64,000 bases of DNA from Streptomyces sp. NBC_01235 (GTDB lineage: Bacteria; Actinomycetota; Actinomycetes; Streptomycetales; Streptomycetaceae): positions 3,782,001-3,846,000 of the forward strand of contig NZ_CP108513.1 in assembly GCF_035989285.1 (NCBI RefSeq), in the 5' to 3' direction. The position numbers were made by a program, and so were the translations under genes. Of this stretch, positions 50,792 through 58,583 are shown piece after piece (within the stretch, counting starts at the first letter, position 1; every line of letters starts with the position of its first letter). The notes under the pieces were generated by a model that had not been told where the DNA came from, made no database searches, and saw only the letters and a program-made list of their open reading frames with translations.

Positions 50792-51561
50792 GTGGAGGCT
50801 GAGGACTTCTCGCTGGAGTACGTCGACGGTCGTGGTGAGCTGCACAGCGGGCCGCTTGAGGTGATGTGGTCGACGCGTTTCGAGGCTGCCGGGCAGGTGC
50901 GGGCGTTCCCGTCGTACCGGGGCAGCGGAACTTTCCCGGCTGGTACTGGGCTGCTACCAGTGGCGAGTTGGTGGGCTTCGAGTCGTGGGTGGAGCTCGGT
51001 CATCTGATGTGGCTGGACTCGGAGCCGGACGTGGTGGCCTTCGCGTCACAGCCGTTCCGGCTCTCATGGCGGCCTGGTGACCAGGCCCGGCGGGTCAGTC
51101 ATACGCTGGACTACTTCGTGCGCCGTCGGGACGGCACCGTCGTGGTGCTGGATGTGCGCCCTGATGACCGGATCGAGCCCGAGGACGCCGTGAAGTTCGC
51201 GGCAACGGCTTGCGCCGTGGTGGGCTGGGGTTTCGAGCGGGTTGGTGTGCTCGATCCGGTGTTGGCGGCGAATCCGCGCTGGTTGTCGGGCTACCGGCAT
51301 CCGCGGGTGCGGCGCGAGCCGGTGGCGGCGGGGTTGCGGGCGGTATTCACCCGTCCCCGGGGACTGCTGGCCGGTGCTCGTGCGGTGGGCGATCCGATTG
51401 CCGTGCTGCCGGTGCTCCTCCACCTGGTGTGGTGTCGGGAGCTGGCGGTGGATTTGGAGGCCGGCCTGTTGTCGGCGGCGACGACGGTTCGCCCGGCATC
51501 CGCAGTCGCGGGGGAGGCGAGTGGAGATGCCGGCGCGTCCGAAGCTGCTGTCGCTAGGTGA
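50792..51561 (+). pseudogene. Frameshifted TnsA-like transposase endonuclease subunit
   Basis: Frame 1 reads VEAEDFSLEYVDGRGELHSG to RAFPSYRG; a one-base loss (about 50920) then moves the sense to a second frame: QRNFPGWYWAATSGELVGFE, then EPDVVAFASQPF and VLDVRPDDRIEPEDAVKFAA. The second part is the TnsA-like endonuclease core, with the E, D and K-containing strands of a restriction-like fold (FESW, LDVRPDD). Intact Streptomyces relatives continue across this point without a break. The 3' end overlaps the TnsB fragment start by 35 bp. Confidence 0.65.
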
Positions 51562-51832
51562 CCGGGTTCGCTATGACGGGCGGGAGCACACCGTTGCCGC
51601 CCTGCACGGCGCCTCGGTGCGGCTGGTCGATGATGCCCAGGCCGCCAGTGTCGTGCTGCTGGGGCATCTCCTGGCATCCGAGGGGTTCGCCGTGCTCGGC
51701 ACTGCGTTGAGCCGCCCGCCGTTGCCGGAGGCCAGGGTGTTGGAGGGATTGCCGGGGGAGGCGGTGGAGCGGGCCAAGTGGTGGCGGAGGCATCTGACCG
51801 AGTGTCGGCGTACGCCCGAACGTGGCCAGTGA
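51527..51832 (+). pseudogene. TnsB/Mu-like transposase, N-terminal fragment
   Basis: 101 codons: MPARPKLLSLGDRVRYDGRE, then HTVAALHGASVRLVDDAQAA and AVERAKWWRRHL, the usual first domain of the transposase that follows TnsA-like genes in Streptomyces elements. It stops after about 100 residues where the protein should continue for several hundred, so only the start survives. Further transposase sequence resumes at 52749. Confidence 0.6.
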
Positions 51833-51901
51833 GGTACAGCGATACGTCCCCACCCTGAAGGTGGTCGTGCGCAGGTCAGGGAGCCGGGGCCACCCGACCG
51901 C

Positions 51902-52495
51902 TCAACTGCTCACACTCGAGGAGCCGTCGCCTTCAGCGGACGTTGCGCCCAGGTAGTCGAGGGCCGCGTGGGCGAATCCCGGTGCAGTCCGCGGGCACTG
52001 CCAGCGGGCGAGGATCTCGGGCCCGGAGAGGTTCGCGGGTTCGGCCTCCTCGTCCTCGAGTTCGTCCAGGTAGTCCTCGGGAAGCAGATCCTCGGGAAGC
52101 AGGTCGTCGAGGGCCTCGCTCACCGGGGAGCTCAGCACCTCCAGGCTGGCGGGAAGGCCGTCGAGCACATCGTCCACGTCGGCCTCGTATGGATGCCAGC
52201 CGTGCGCGCACGCCCTGCCGTCGTCACCGCGCGCGACCCGGCTCAGTACGGCGACGACCTTGTCCTCGACTCCCGGACCGGGGTTGCCGAAGGCCACGTA
52301 GGGGGCGAGCATCAGCAGGCCCAGCGTCCAGAACAGCACGGGATCGCCCTCCGACCCCGGCGCCGTCGTGTCGAGCTGGCGGGCGCAGCCGCGCACCGTC
52401 TCGTCCTTGTCCCCGGCGTGGTAGCCATGCCGGAGCTCGTCCCAACTGCTGAACAATGGACGCCAGTTGTCGGGCACAGGTATGACCGTCGACAT
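51902..52495 (-). CDS. Acidic hypothetical protein
   Basis: 197 residues, soluble and acidic (LLPEDLLPEDYLDELEDEEA near residue 150, a tandem pair of LLPED). N-terminal VIPVPDNWRPLFSSWDELRH, then helical. No family recognised. It sits between the two transposase fragments on the opposite strand and near small genes of the immunity-protein kind, so it may be part of the same accessory cargo. Good GC3 bias suggests a functional gene. Confidence 0.6.
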   Translation of the reverse strand: MSTVIPVPDNWRPLFSSWDELRHGYHAGDKDETVRGCARQLDTTAPGSEGDPVLFWTLGLLMLAPYVAFGNPGPGVEDKVVAVLSRVARGDDGRACAHGWHPYEADVDDVLDGLPASLEVLSSPVSEALDDLLPEDLLPEDYLDELEDEEAEPANLSGPEILARWQCPRTAPGFAHAALDYLGATSAEGDGSSSVSS

Positions 52496-52748
52496 GCCTT
52501 CGTGCTCCCTGCTCGAGGTCCCGGCTCCGCGGCCATTGGATCACACGGGCGTGCGCCGTCACCCTAAGGATGGGCTCTCAGGGCGCCGGACACTACGGTC
52601 CGTCAAGGGCGCCCTACGGGCCTCGCTGAGCGATGGGGCTGCGGGCCGATCGCCCTGTCCCGAGGCTGGCGGGCTATCGGCCGGCCCGGCCATGCGGCGG
52701 CCAAGCAGCCGAGGACGTTCGCCCGTACGCACCTGGGGAGAGAACCAC

Positions 52749-52977
52749 GTACGCCGACACCGAGCTGCTCACCGGCCACCCGGACTGCGGTGCTGCCGCC
52801 TTGGTGCGGGCCGAGTACGACCCGGTGGTGCACTCGCTGCGGCAACAGGAGCTGACCAAGGTGGCCGAACTGCGGGCGGCCGGTGAGGAGGTGGGGCTGA
52901 GCACGCTGCGCCGGATGCGGTCGCGTTTCGAGCGCGAGGGGGGTGGTGGGCTTGGTGGACGGCAGGATGCGCAGGCC
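52749..52977 (+). pseudogene. TnsB/Mu-like transposase, internal fragment
   Basis: Frame with YDPVVHSLRQQELTKVAELR, AAGEEVGLSTLRRMRSRFER and EGGGGL, a helix-turn-helix segment of TnsB-type transposases (typical form: AKAAELTAAGxxVSxSTVxRRRxRYExxGxxGL). No start and no catalytic DDE residues. Separated from the N-terminal fragment by about 900 bp containing an unrelated gene. Confidence 0.5.
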
Positions 52978-52993
52978 TGCCACGGGCATTTGA

Positions 52994-53152
52994 AGACCCA
53001 GTCCACACCCGCCCGTCGGACAGCGTCCCTTCATCGAGCTGGAGCCGACCGACCACCCTCTCGCAGTCGAACAGCGGACCGGTATCACCATGGAGCGCGT
53101 CCGTGAAATCGCCGAAGCCGTTCTCCACCCCACCGACAGCGAATCCAAGTGA
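52994..53152 (+). pseudogene. 3' fragment of an unidentified gene
   Basis: Open frame ending RPFIELEPTDHPLAVEQRTG then ITMERVREIAEAVLHPTDSE and SK, with strong codon bias but no start, directly after the transposase fragment in another frame. Likely the surviving tail of an accessory gene. Confidence 0.4.
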
Positions 53153-53185
53153 CGTCGAAGGGGCTGCTGACCTAGCGTTCCGCCC

Positions 53186-53641
53186 ATGACCACCCCAGAC
53201 GTCGGCACTGACGACGAGGCCAGCGTGACGATCCGCTGCCAGGACAACTCGTCTGCCGGTGTGAGGTTCTGCGATCGGTTCAGCTTCGACGAAGACTCTG
53301 TGCACTACGCCGTCGAACTCCAGGCTCCAGGCTTAACCGCCCGAGTCAATGAGGTCGTCGCCTGGATCTGGGACAGCGATCTGGTCCCGTTCCTGGAAGA
53401 GCTCGCCGCTGACTACCGGGGATGGGACGGCGAACGGAACTGGCAGACCAACGACCGAGACCTCGCAATGTCAGCAGTCTTCCGGTCCGGCGGCCACGTC
53501 GGACTGACCTGGACCTTGCGGCCATGGCCGAAGGCCGCCAGCGGCTGGAGCGCCTCGGTGACCACCTGGCTGGAGGCCGGTGAGCAGATGGCTTCCCTGG
53601 CGGCCGATGTCCAGCACTTCCTCGCCGGGGAGCCGCGGTGA
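53186..53641 (+). CDS. DUF6228-like protein
   Basis: 151 residues. Pattern SVTIRCQDNSSAGVRFCDRF, HYAVELQAPGLTARVNEVVA, WIWDSDLVPFLEELAADYRG and GHVGLTWTLRPWP then EAGEQMASLAADVQHFL matches what I know as DUF6228, small Streptomyces proteins that often sit with toxin-immunity type genes. Antiparallel beta fold with one helix. GTGA overlap with the next gene makes an operon. An immunity role is an inference from context. Confidence 0.65.
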   Translation: MTTPDVGTDDEASVTIRCQDNSSAGVRFCDRFSFDEDSVHYAVELQAPGLTARVNEVVAWIWDSDLVPFLEELAADYRGWDGERNWQTNDRDLAMSAVFRSGGHVGLTWTLRPWPKAASGWSASVTTWLEAGEQMASLAADVQHFLAGEPR

Positions 53642-54147
53642 CAGCCGGCATACGAATCACCTGGACGCTGGGGGCGCATGGGTGGGCCGACTGCGTCGTT
53701 GAGGACCACCAGGCGAAAGCGGAGCTGACCGCGTCCTACATCAGCAACGCACCCGAAGAGTTCCTCACGGCGGTGGCCCGGCTCGTCACGGGCGAGACGG
53801 AAGCCCGCGCCCAGTTTGAAGCCGAGCCGACCGCTTACCGGTGGATCTTCTACCGCGAAGCTGCGGAGGTCTGGATCCGCTTGCTGGAACTACGTCGCGG
53901 CAGCGACCACGACAACAGGGGCACCGAGATCTGGTCGTCTCAACTCCCCATCGATGCACTCGCCCGGGCTGTGGTCCGCTGCTTCGACGAGGTGTCTCGG
54001 ACCTACGGCGAGAGCGGCTACCGAGGCAAATGGGGCGAGCACTTCCCCCGAACCGAACTCGAAGCCCTCAGACGACTCTGGAACGACCGTCGCCATCCGC
54101 ACGATGCACAGCCGAATCCGCGCCAGACCTGCGAAGGAGACCGATGA
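53638..54147 (+). CDS. Hypothetical protein of the same operon
   Basis: 169 residues from a GTG overlapping the previous stop. ITWTLGAHGWADCVVEDHQA, NAPEEFLTAVARLVTGETEA, TAYRWIFYREAAEVWIRLLE, and a C-terminal EVSRTYGESGYRGKWGEHFP then ALRRLWN. No named family recognised, but its layout (beta-strands then a helix with W-rich ends) resembles small immunity-like proteins. The stop overlaps the start of a third gene which is cut off by the IS element. Confidence 0.6.
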   Translation: MTAGIRITWTLGAHGWADCVVEDHQAKAELTASYISNAPEEFLTAVARLVTGETEARAQFEAEPTAYRWIFYREAAEVWIRLLELRRGSDHDNRGTEIWSSQLPIDALARAVVRCFDEVSRTYGESGYRGKWGEHFPRTELEALRRLWNDRRHPHDAQPNPRQTCEGDR

Positions 54148-54260
54148 GACAGATCAGGGAAATGAGCGAGCGCGAGTACTTCGCCTGGGTTGCGTCCAGG
54201 GAAGTGGTGTACGGGTTCGACCTGATCCGGGGGTTTGCTCCGGCATCGGGATGGTGCCCG
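54144..54260 (+). pseudogene. Third operon gene, truncated by IS insertion
   Basis: ATGA overlap with the previous stop; reads MRQIREMSEREYFAWVASRE then VVYGFDLIRGF and runs into the left end of the IS256 element after about 37 codons. The remaining part is not recognisable beyond the element. Confidence 0.55.
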
Positions 54261-54261
54261 C

Positions 54262-55597
54262 ATAGATGAACGGCCACCGGCTGATCTTCGAAGTGTCGAA
54301 GCCTCGAAGGAGATCAGCACGATGACCGCACCTGACAGTCTGCCCCTGCACGCCCTCGCCGAGGACAACCTCGCCGCGGCGAGTCCCGATCTGCTGCGCG
54401 CGATGGTCAAGACGTTCGCCGACGCCCTCATGTCCGCAGAGGCCGACGCCCTCTGCAATGCCGAATACGGGCAGGTCAGCGACGAACGCGTCAACCACCG
54501 CAACGGCTACCGCCCACGCGAGTGGGACACGAGGGCCGGCACCGTCGAACTGGCCGTCCCCAAGCTGCGCCAGGGCAGTTACTTCCCGCACTGGCTCCTC
54601 GAACGGCGCCGCCGGGCCGAGCAGGCCCTGATCTCGGTGGTCGCCACCGCCTACCTGCTCGGCGTCTCCACCCGCCGAGTCGAGAAGCTCGCCGAGTCCC
54701 TCGGCGTCACCCAGCTGTCGAAGTCGCAGGTCAGCGCGATGGCCAAGCACCTGGACGAGCAGGTCGCCGCGTTCCGCAACCGGCCCCTCGACGCCGGACC
54801 CTACGCGTTCGTCTGGGTCGACGCACTGACCCAGAAGGTCCGCGAGGGCGGCCGCATCATCAACGTCCACGCGCTGATCGCGGTCGGAGTCAATGCCGAC
54901 GGCCACCGCGAGATCCTCGGCATCGACGTCGCCACCGCCGAGGACGGTGCCGGCTGGCTCGCCTTCCTGCGCTCCCTGACCGCCCGTGGCCTGTCCGGCG
55001 TCCAGCTGGTCGTCTCCGACGCCCACACCGGCCTGGTGAACGCGATCGGCGCGGTCCTGCCCGGCGCCTCCTGGCAGCGATGCCGCACGCATTACGCCCG
55101 GAATCTGCTCAGCCAGGTGCCGAAGTCCGCCCAGCCCTGGGTGGCCACACTGCTGCGGACGGTCTTCGAACAGCCCGATGCCGACGCCGTCCAGGCCCAG
55201 ATGCGACATGTGCTGGACGCGATGGAGGCCAAGTTCCCCAAGGCGGCAGCCCACTTGGACTCCGCCCAGCACGAACTGCTGGCGTTCACCGCGTTCCCCC
55301 GCGAGATCTGGCGGCAGATCTGGTCGAACAATCCGCAGGAGCGACTGAACAAGGAAATCCGCCGCCGCACCGACGTGGTCGGCATCTTCCCCGACCGCAC
55401 CGCCCTCATCCGACTCGTCGGCGCGGTGCTGGCCGAGCAGAACGACGAGTGGACCGAAGCCCGCCGATACATGGGACTCGACCTGCTCGCCAAGACCCGC
55501 CTCCACCCGATCGAGTCACAAACCGACGACACCATCCTCCCGACCGAACTCACCGCATAACCTCAAAACGAGATCACCGAGTGGCCGTCAATACACC
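54262..55597 (+). mobile_element. IS256-family insertion sequence
   Basis: About 1.34 kb containing one transposase gene. Imperfect inverted ends: ACGGCCACCGGCTGATCTTC at 54270 on the left against the reverse complement of GATCACCGAGTGGCCGT at 55572-55588 on the right. The exact outer ends are uncertain by several bases and no 8-9 bp target duplication could be seen. Inserted between the truncated third operon gene and the 113-residue hypothetical gene. Confidence 0.8.
54322..55560 (+). CDS. IS256-family transposase (mutator type)
   Basis: 412 residues. Full-length DDE transposase: N-terminal EADALCNAEYGQVSDERVNH and RNGYRPREWDTRAGTVEL, first Asp in YAFVWVDALTQKVREGGRI, second Asp in LVVSDAHTGLVNAI, C/H residues WQRCRTHYARNLL, and the final Glu in WSNNPQERLNKEIRRRTDVV. 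No frameshift or stop, so it should be active. AGGAGATCAGCACG precedes the ATG. It ends 30-40 bp before the right inverted repeat. Confidence 0.95.
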   Translation: MTAPDSLPLHALAEDNLAAASPDLLRAMVKTFADALMSAEADALCNAEYGQVSDERVNHRNGYRPREWDTRAGTVELAVPKLRQGSYFPHWLLERRRRAEQALISVVATAYLLGVSTRRVEKLAESLGVTQLSKSQVSAMAKHLDEQVAAFRNRPLDAGPYAFVWVDALTQKVREGGRIINVHALIAVGVNADGHREILGIDVATAEDGAGWLAFLRSLTARGLSGVQLVVSDAHTGLVNAIGAVLPGASWQRCRTHYARNLLSQVPKSAQPWVATLLRTVFEQPDADAVQAQMRHVLDAMEAKFPKAAAHLDSAQHELLAFTAFPREIWRQIWSNNPQERLNKEIRRRTDVVGIFPDRTALIRLVGAVLAEQNDEWTEARRYMGLDLLAKTRLHPIESQTDDTILPTELTA

Positions 55598-55609
55598 ACT
55601 CCAGCGGAC

Positions 55610-55951
55610 GTGACCTTCGCCTGCGTCGGCCAGCGCCCCGGCATGTTCGTCGGCACAGCCTCGTCGTTCCATCAGCTGACCGCCTTCCTCACCGGCTACG
55701 ACCAACACGCAATGCGCCACGGCGGACAGGGGCTCACAGGCTGGCACGAGTGGCTCATCGCGCGGCGCGGCCGCAGCTGCAACCATGCCTGGCCCGGACA
55801 GGTTCTGCATATCGCGCTCCCAGAGGGCTGGAACAACATCGCCGACCTGCCGCCCGAGGACGAGAAGCACGGGATCAAGATCCTGTTCCAGCTTCTCGAC
55901 GAGTTCGCCGCCGAACGCGAGGCAAGTCCTGGCGCTCAGAACTCAGATTGA
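55610..55951 (+). CDS. Hypothetical protein (RPGMFVG family-like)
   Basis: 113 residues from GTG just beyond the IS right end. CVGQRPGMFVGTASSFHQLT, then AFLTGYDQHAM, GWHEWLIARRGRSCNHAWPG and IKILFQLLDEFAAERE resemble small Streptomyces proteins with an R-P-x-M-Y-V-G start and a W-L-V-x-R core, often near immunity genes. The IS lies immediately upstream, so its own promoter may be lost or replaced. The TGA stop lies within the first arm of a hairpin. A remnant of a paralogue's 3' end with the same hairpin is found at 57569. Confidence 0.55.
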   Translation: MTFACVGQRPGMFVGTASSFHQLTAFLTGYDQHAMRHGGQGLTGWHEWLIARRGRSCNHAWPGQVLHIALPEGWNNIADLPPEDEKHGIKILFQLLDEFAAEREASPGAQNSD

Positions 55952-56036
55952 GCGAGACGCCGACCGCGCCTCCGTCTCGCTCAATCTGACCACCGCTGTT
56001 CACAGCCCCGACGTGGTTCACCTTCAGCGAGACGGG
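55944..56036 (+). repeat. Hairpin-plus-tail repeat, copy A
   Basis: Perfect 16-bp inverted repeat CAGATTGAGCGAGACG/CGTCTCGCTCAATCTG with a 13-nt loop, then a tail TGACCACCGCTGTTCACAGC continuing to TTCACCTTCAGCGAGACGG. The hairpin can be a terminator for the upstream gene. Confidence 0.75.
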
Positions 56037-56109
56037 TCAGTTGTCCACGGACAACAAGCGACACAACCGGCCCTCCTGCGCCCTGCTTGCGGTACGTGTC
56101 TGCCCACGT

Positions 56110-56172
56110 CAGTCACTGAGATGGACAGCCCAGCGCCGTCTCACTCAACCTGAACCACCGTCGGTCACTGCA
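56110..56172 (+). repeat. Hairpin-plus-tail repeat, copy B (decayed)
   Basis: Second arm and tail kept (CCGTCTCACTCAACC, TGAACCACCGTCGGTCACTG); first arm recognisable only as CACTGAGATGG. Confidence 0.5.
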
Positions 56173-56192
56173 TGTCAGTGGTGGCTGGCACG

Positions 56193-56558
56193 ATGCCCAG
56201 ACATCACCACGAGCGGGAGAGACGCACGGGTACTTGGGACGTCGGCCCCTTCGACAACGACACCGCCGCGGACTTCTCCGGCGACCTCGACGAGGCGCCC
56301 GAAGGCGAGAGAGAGGGCATCATCCGGGACGCTCTCCTCCGCACCATCGGCACCCGCGACTACCTCGACCAGGACATCGCGGTGAAGGCAGTCGCAGCGG
56401 CGGCGTTGGTCGCCGCACAGTGCCCGGGGGGCGATCCCATCACCACCGCATACGGGCCGGACCTGCCCCTACCCCAGCTTTCCACCGAGCTGCGTGAACT
56501 TGCCGTCCAGGCCCTCGACCGGGTGGTCACCGACCCATCTGAGCTCATGGAACTTTGA
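56193..56558 (+). CDS. DUF4259-like protein
   Basis: Core GTWDVGPFDNDTAADFSGDL then RDALLRTIGTRDYLDQDIAV and KAVAAAALVAAQCPGGDPI is the DUF4259 pattern, a small helical family common in actinomycetes and often near toxin-immunity genes. Family members normally begin Met-Gly-Thr-Trp; here the codon before Gly is ACG (56226) with GGGAGA eight bases upstream, so the ancestral start may have mutated. Translation could start at the ATG at 56193 (adding 11 basic residues) or weakly at ACG. The product is about 110-121 residues. Confidence 0.65.
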   Translation: MPRHHHERERRTGTWDVGPFDNDTAADFSGDLDEAPEGEREGIIRDALLRTIGTRDYLDQDIAVKAVAAAALVAAQCPGGDPITTAYGPDLPLPQLSTELRELAVQALDRVVTDPSELMEL

Positions 56559-56656
56559 GGTGAAGCCGACAAGGACGGCCCCTGGCGGGCCAGCCTCGTC
56601 CAGATCCGAACCGCCCTCTTGACTGCATCCTCCGGGGGAACTGCCGCCCCGCTTGC

Positions 56657-57487
56657 TCAGGGCTGAGTAAGGTCGGCCATGCGGACCGGCATCACCCCGA
56701 GGAGAAGGTTCTCCATGGCTTCGGGCATACGGCCGAACCGGGCCAGCCAGTTGGCCACGACATACAGTTCGCCCTGCTCGTCCATTCCGAGGAACGCGTG
56801 ACCGTGGTCGAGTTCCCCCAGCGGGAAGAGGCAGCGGGCGATCTCCTCGCCCCACTCCCCGAATCGGTCATCCTCACCCAGCGCAAGCAGCGGGTCGAGT
56901 TCGAATGGCTCCCGCGCCCGGGTGATCCCGGAGCCACCGCCGGCAGCCGTCAGTCCCCCGAACTCGCGCAGGAATTCCTCGGCGGCGGCGTGGATCCGGA
57001 AGCCGTCCGCTTCCAGCCGCACTCGCCACGCTGTCGTGTCGACGCTCCGCCCTGGATACCAACCGGCACCACGCAGCACCACCTCCACCTCAGCCGACCA
57101 GACGTGCGGTTCCTTCGCCTGAGCTGCCCGCTGGTCGCGGACCAGACGGGCTGCGAGCGCGACCGCCTCAGCGGGATCGGCCGTCTCGAAGGCGACACGG
57201 TCTCCCCGATCCGAGCGGCCCACCACCTCATAAGAATCCGGACGGGCGAACATCGCCGGGAGTGGTTCATGGCCCCACTCCTCCCAGCTGTCTGATGCCG
57301 ACACGCTGAGCTGCTGCATCGAGATCCACGGATACATCGCACTCAGCAACGGCTCACGCCTGGCCGCCTGAAGCAACAACCACAGGGACGGCGAGGACTG
57401 GTCGTCTCCCGCCGCCTGAGGACGATTCGCCTCCAGGAGCTCCATCCAAGCCTCTGCGTGACTGCGCTTCGCGCTTTCAGATCCCAT
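56657..57487 (-). CDS. SUKH-3-type immunity protein with N-terminal DUF6193-like part
   Basis: 276 residues from the ATG giving MGSESAKRSHAEAW (a start 22 codons earlier is possible). The C-terminal domain has VVLRGAGWYPGRSVDTTAWR, IHAAAEEFLREFGGLTAAGG, GEDDRFGEWGEEIARCLFPL and HAFLGMDEQGELYVVANWLA, the features of SUKH-3 immunity proteins. The N-terminal part (LLSAMYPWISMQQLSVSASD, YEVVGRSDRGDRVAFETADP) resembles DUF6193. No toxin gene is adjacent, so it may be an orphan immunity gene against neighbours' toxins. Confidence 0.75.
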   Translation of the reverse strand: MGSESAKRSHAEAWMELLEANRPQAAGDDQSSPSLWLLLQAARREPLLSAMYPWISMQQLSVSASDSWEEWGHEPLPAMFARPDSYEVVGRSDRGDRVAFETADPAEAVALAARLVRDQRAAQAKEPHVWSAEVEVVLRGAGWYPGRSVDTTAWRVRLEADGFRIHAAAEEFLREFGGLTAAGGGSGITRAREPFELDPLLALGEDDRFGEWGEEIARCLFPLGELDHGHAFLGMDEQGELYVVANWLARFGRMPEAMENLLLGVMPVRMADLTQP

Positions 57488-57568
57488 TCCCCGACGATGC
57501 GACACCTTCACGACCCCGTCAACGACGAAAGACCCCGGGGCACGACCACGCAAGATGCAAGGTGCGCG

Positions 57569-57652
57569 ATCACCGTACTCTTCCAGCTCCCCGCCGCGTT
57601 CGTGACGGAACAGGAGGCCGTGAAAGAGGTCCCTGCGGTTCGGGTTGACTGA
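57569..57652 (+). pseudogene. 3' remnant of a paralogue of the 55610-55951 gene
   Basis: ITVLFQLPAAFVTEQEAV then KEVPAVRVD and TGA aligns with IKILFQLLDEFAAEREAS to the stop of the 113-residue protein, and in both the stop codon falls inside the first arm of the same hairpin. No start or upstream part survives. Confidence 0.6.
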
Positions 57653-57735
57653 GACAAGAATCGTGCCGCTGTCTCAGTCAACCTGAACCAGCGCTGGTCA
57701 CAGCCTTCCGACGAGCCACCTTCACTGCGACAGGA
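57643..57735 (+). repeat. Hairpin-plus-tail repeat, copy C
   Basis: Perfect 14-bp arms GGTTGACTGAGACA/TGTCTCAGTCAACC, 13-nt loop, then TGAACCAGCGCTGGTCACAG and CCACCTTCACTGCGACAGG, matching copy A in layout and loop length with compensating changes in the arms. Confidence 0.75.
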
Positions 57736-57847
57736 CACGTCCATTCAACCTATTGGAAGTGATCTTGTGCATCCCTTCCGCAAGGCCGTCGAAGCAGGCG
57801 ACATGGAAGCCGTCGCCGCTCTTTGACGACCTGGCAGTTCCAGGACC

Positions 57848-58531
57848 TCAGGCGTTGTCCGTGCCCCAGGCTGCGGGGCCGCGGGAGATCAGTCCGGTCT
57901 CGTACGCGAAGACGACCGCCTGGGCCCGGCTGTTCAGCGTGAGCTTGCTCATGCAGCGGTGGACGTGTGTCTTGATGGTCGCCGTGCTGAGCACGAGTCG
58001 CTGGGCGATGTCGGAGTTGGACATGCCCGCCCCGACCAGCCCGAGGACTTCCAACTCCCTGGGCGTCAGCGTGTCCAGCGCGGAGTGCGGCTCGGGGTCG
58101 GCCGGGCGGGGGGTGTAGGTCTCGATGAGCCCTTTGATCACTGGGGCGCTGAACAGCATGTCGCCGGCGTGCACGGTGTCGATGGCGGCGAGCAGCCGGT
58201 CCGGTGGAGTGTCTTTGAGCAGGAAGCCGCAGGCGCCTGCCTTCAGTGCGCCGTAGACGTACTCGTCGAGGTCGAAGGTGGTCAGGACGAGGATTTTGGG
58301 GGGCGGAGCCGGCGCCTGGGCCAGGATCCGCTCGGTGGCGGTGATCCCGCTGATGCCCGGCATCCGAATGTCCATCAGGATGACGTCGGGTCTGGTCCGC
58401 GTGGCGATCTCGATGGCCTCCTCGCCGTCCTGCGCCTCGCCGATGACGTCGATTCCCGGTGCGGCCCGCAGGAGTGCGACGAGTCCCGAGCGGATGAGGA
58501 ACTGGTCGTCTGCGACGAGCACTGTGGGCAT
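57848..58531 (-). CDS. NarL/LuxR-type response regulator
   Basis: 227 residues. Receiver domain (1-120) with DDQ, the phosphorylated Asp in DVILMDIRMPG and Lys in GFLLKDTPPDRL. C-terminal LuxR helix-turn-helix (LTPRELEVLGLVGAGMSNSD, IAQRLVLSTATIKTHVHRCM). Cognate of the DesK-type kinase encoded 52 bp upstream. Such pairs often control export or envelope-stress genes. The last 15 residues (ISRGPAAWGTDNA) are a non-conserved tail. Confidence 0.92.
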   Translation of the reverse strand: MPTVLVADDQFLIRSGLVALLRAAPGIDVIGEAQDGEEAIEIATRTRPDVILMDIRMPGISGITATERILAQAPAPPPKILVLTTFDLDEYVYGALKAGACGFLLKDTPPDRLLAAIDTVHAGDMLFSAPVIKGLIETYTPRPADPEPHSALDTLTPRELEVLGLVGAGMSNSDIAQRLVLSTATIKTHVHRCMSKLTLNSRAQAVVFAYETGLISRGPAAWGTDNA

Positions 58532-58583
58532 GCGTGGTTTCCGCCTTCCTCGCGGCTGCCCGGCCGGTAGCCGAGACGCTTGT

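Noticed and set aside
50910..50930. Programmed frameshift in the TnsA-like gene
   Set aside because: No slippery heptamer or downstream structure is evident and the following transposase gene is also broken, so decay is the simpler reading.
55944..56036. Integron attC-like site
   Set aside because: Hairpin lacks the R'/R'' core sites and no integron integrase is present; the association with duplicated gene ends fits a terminator-type repeat better.
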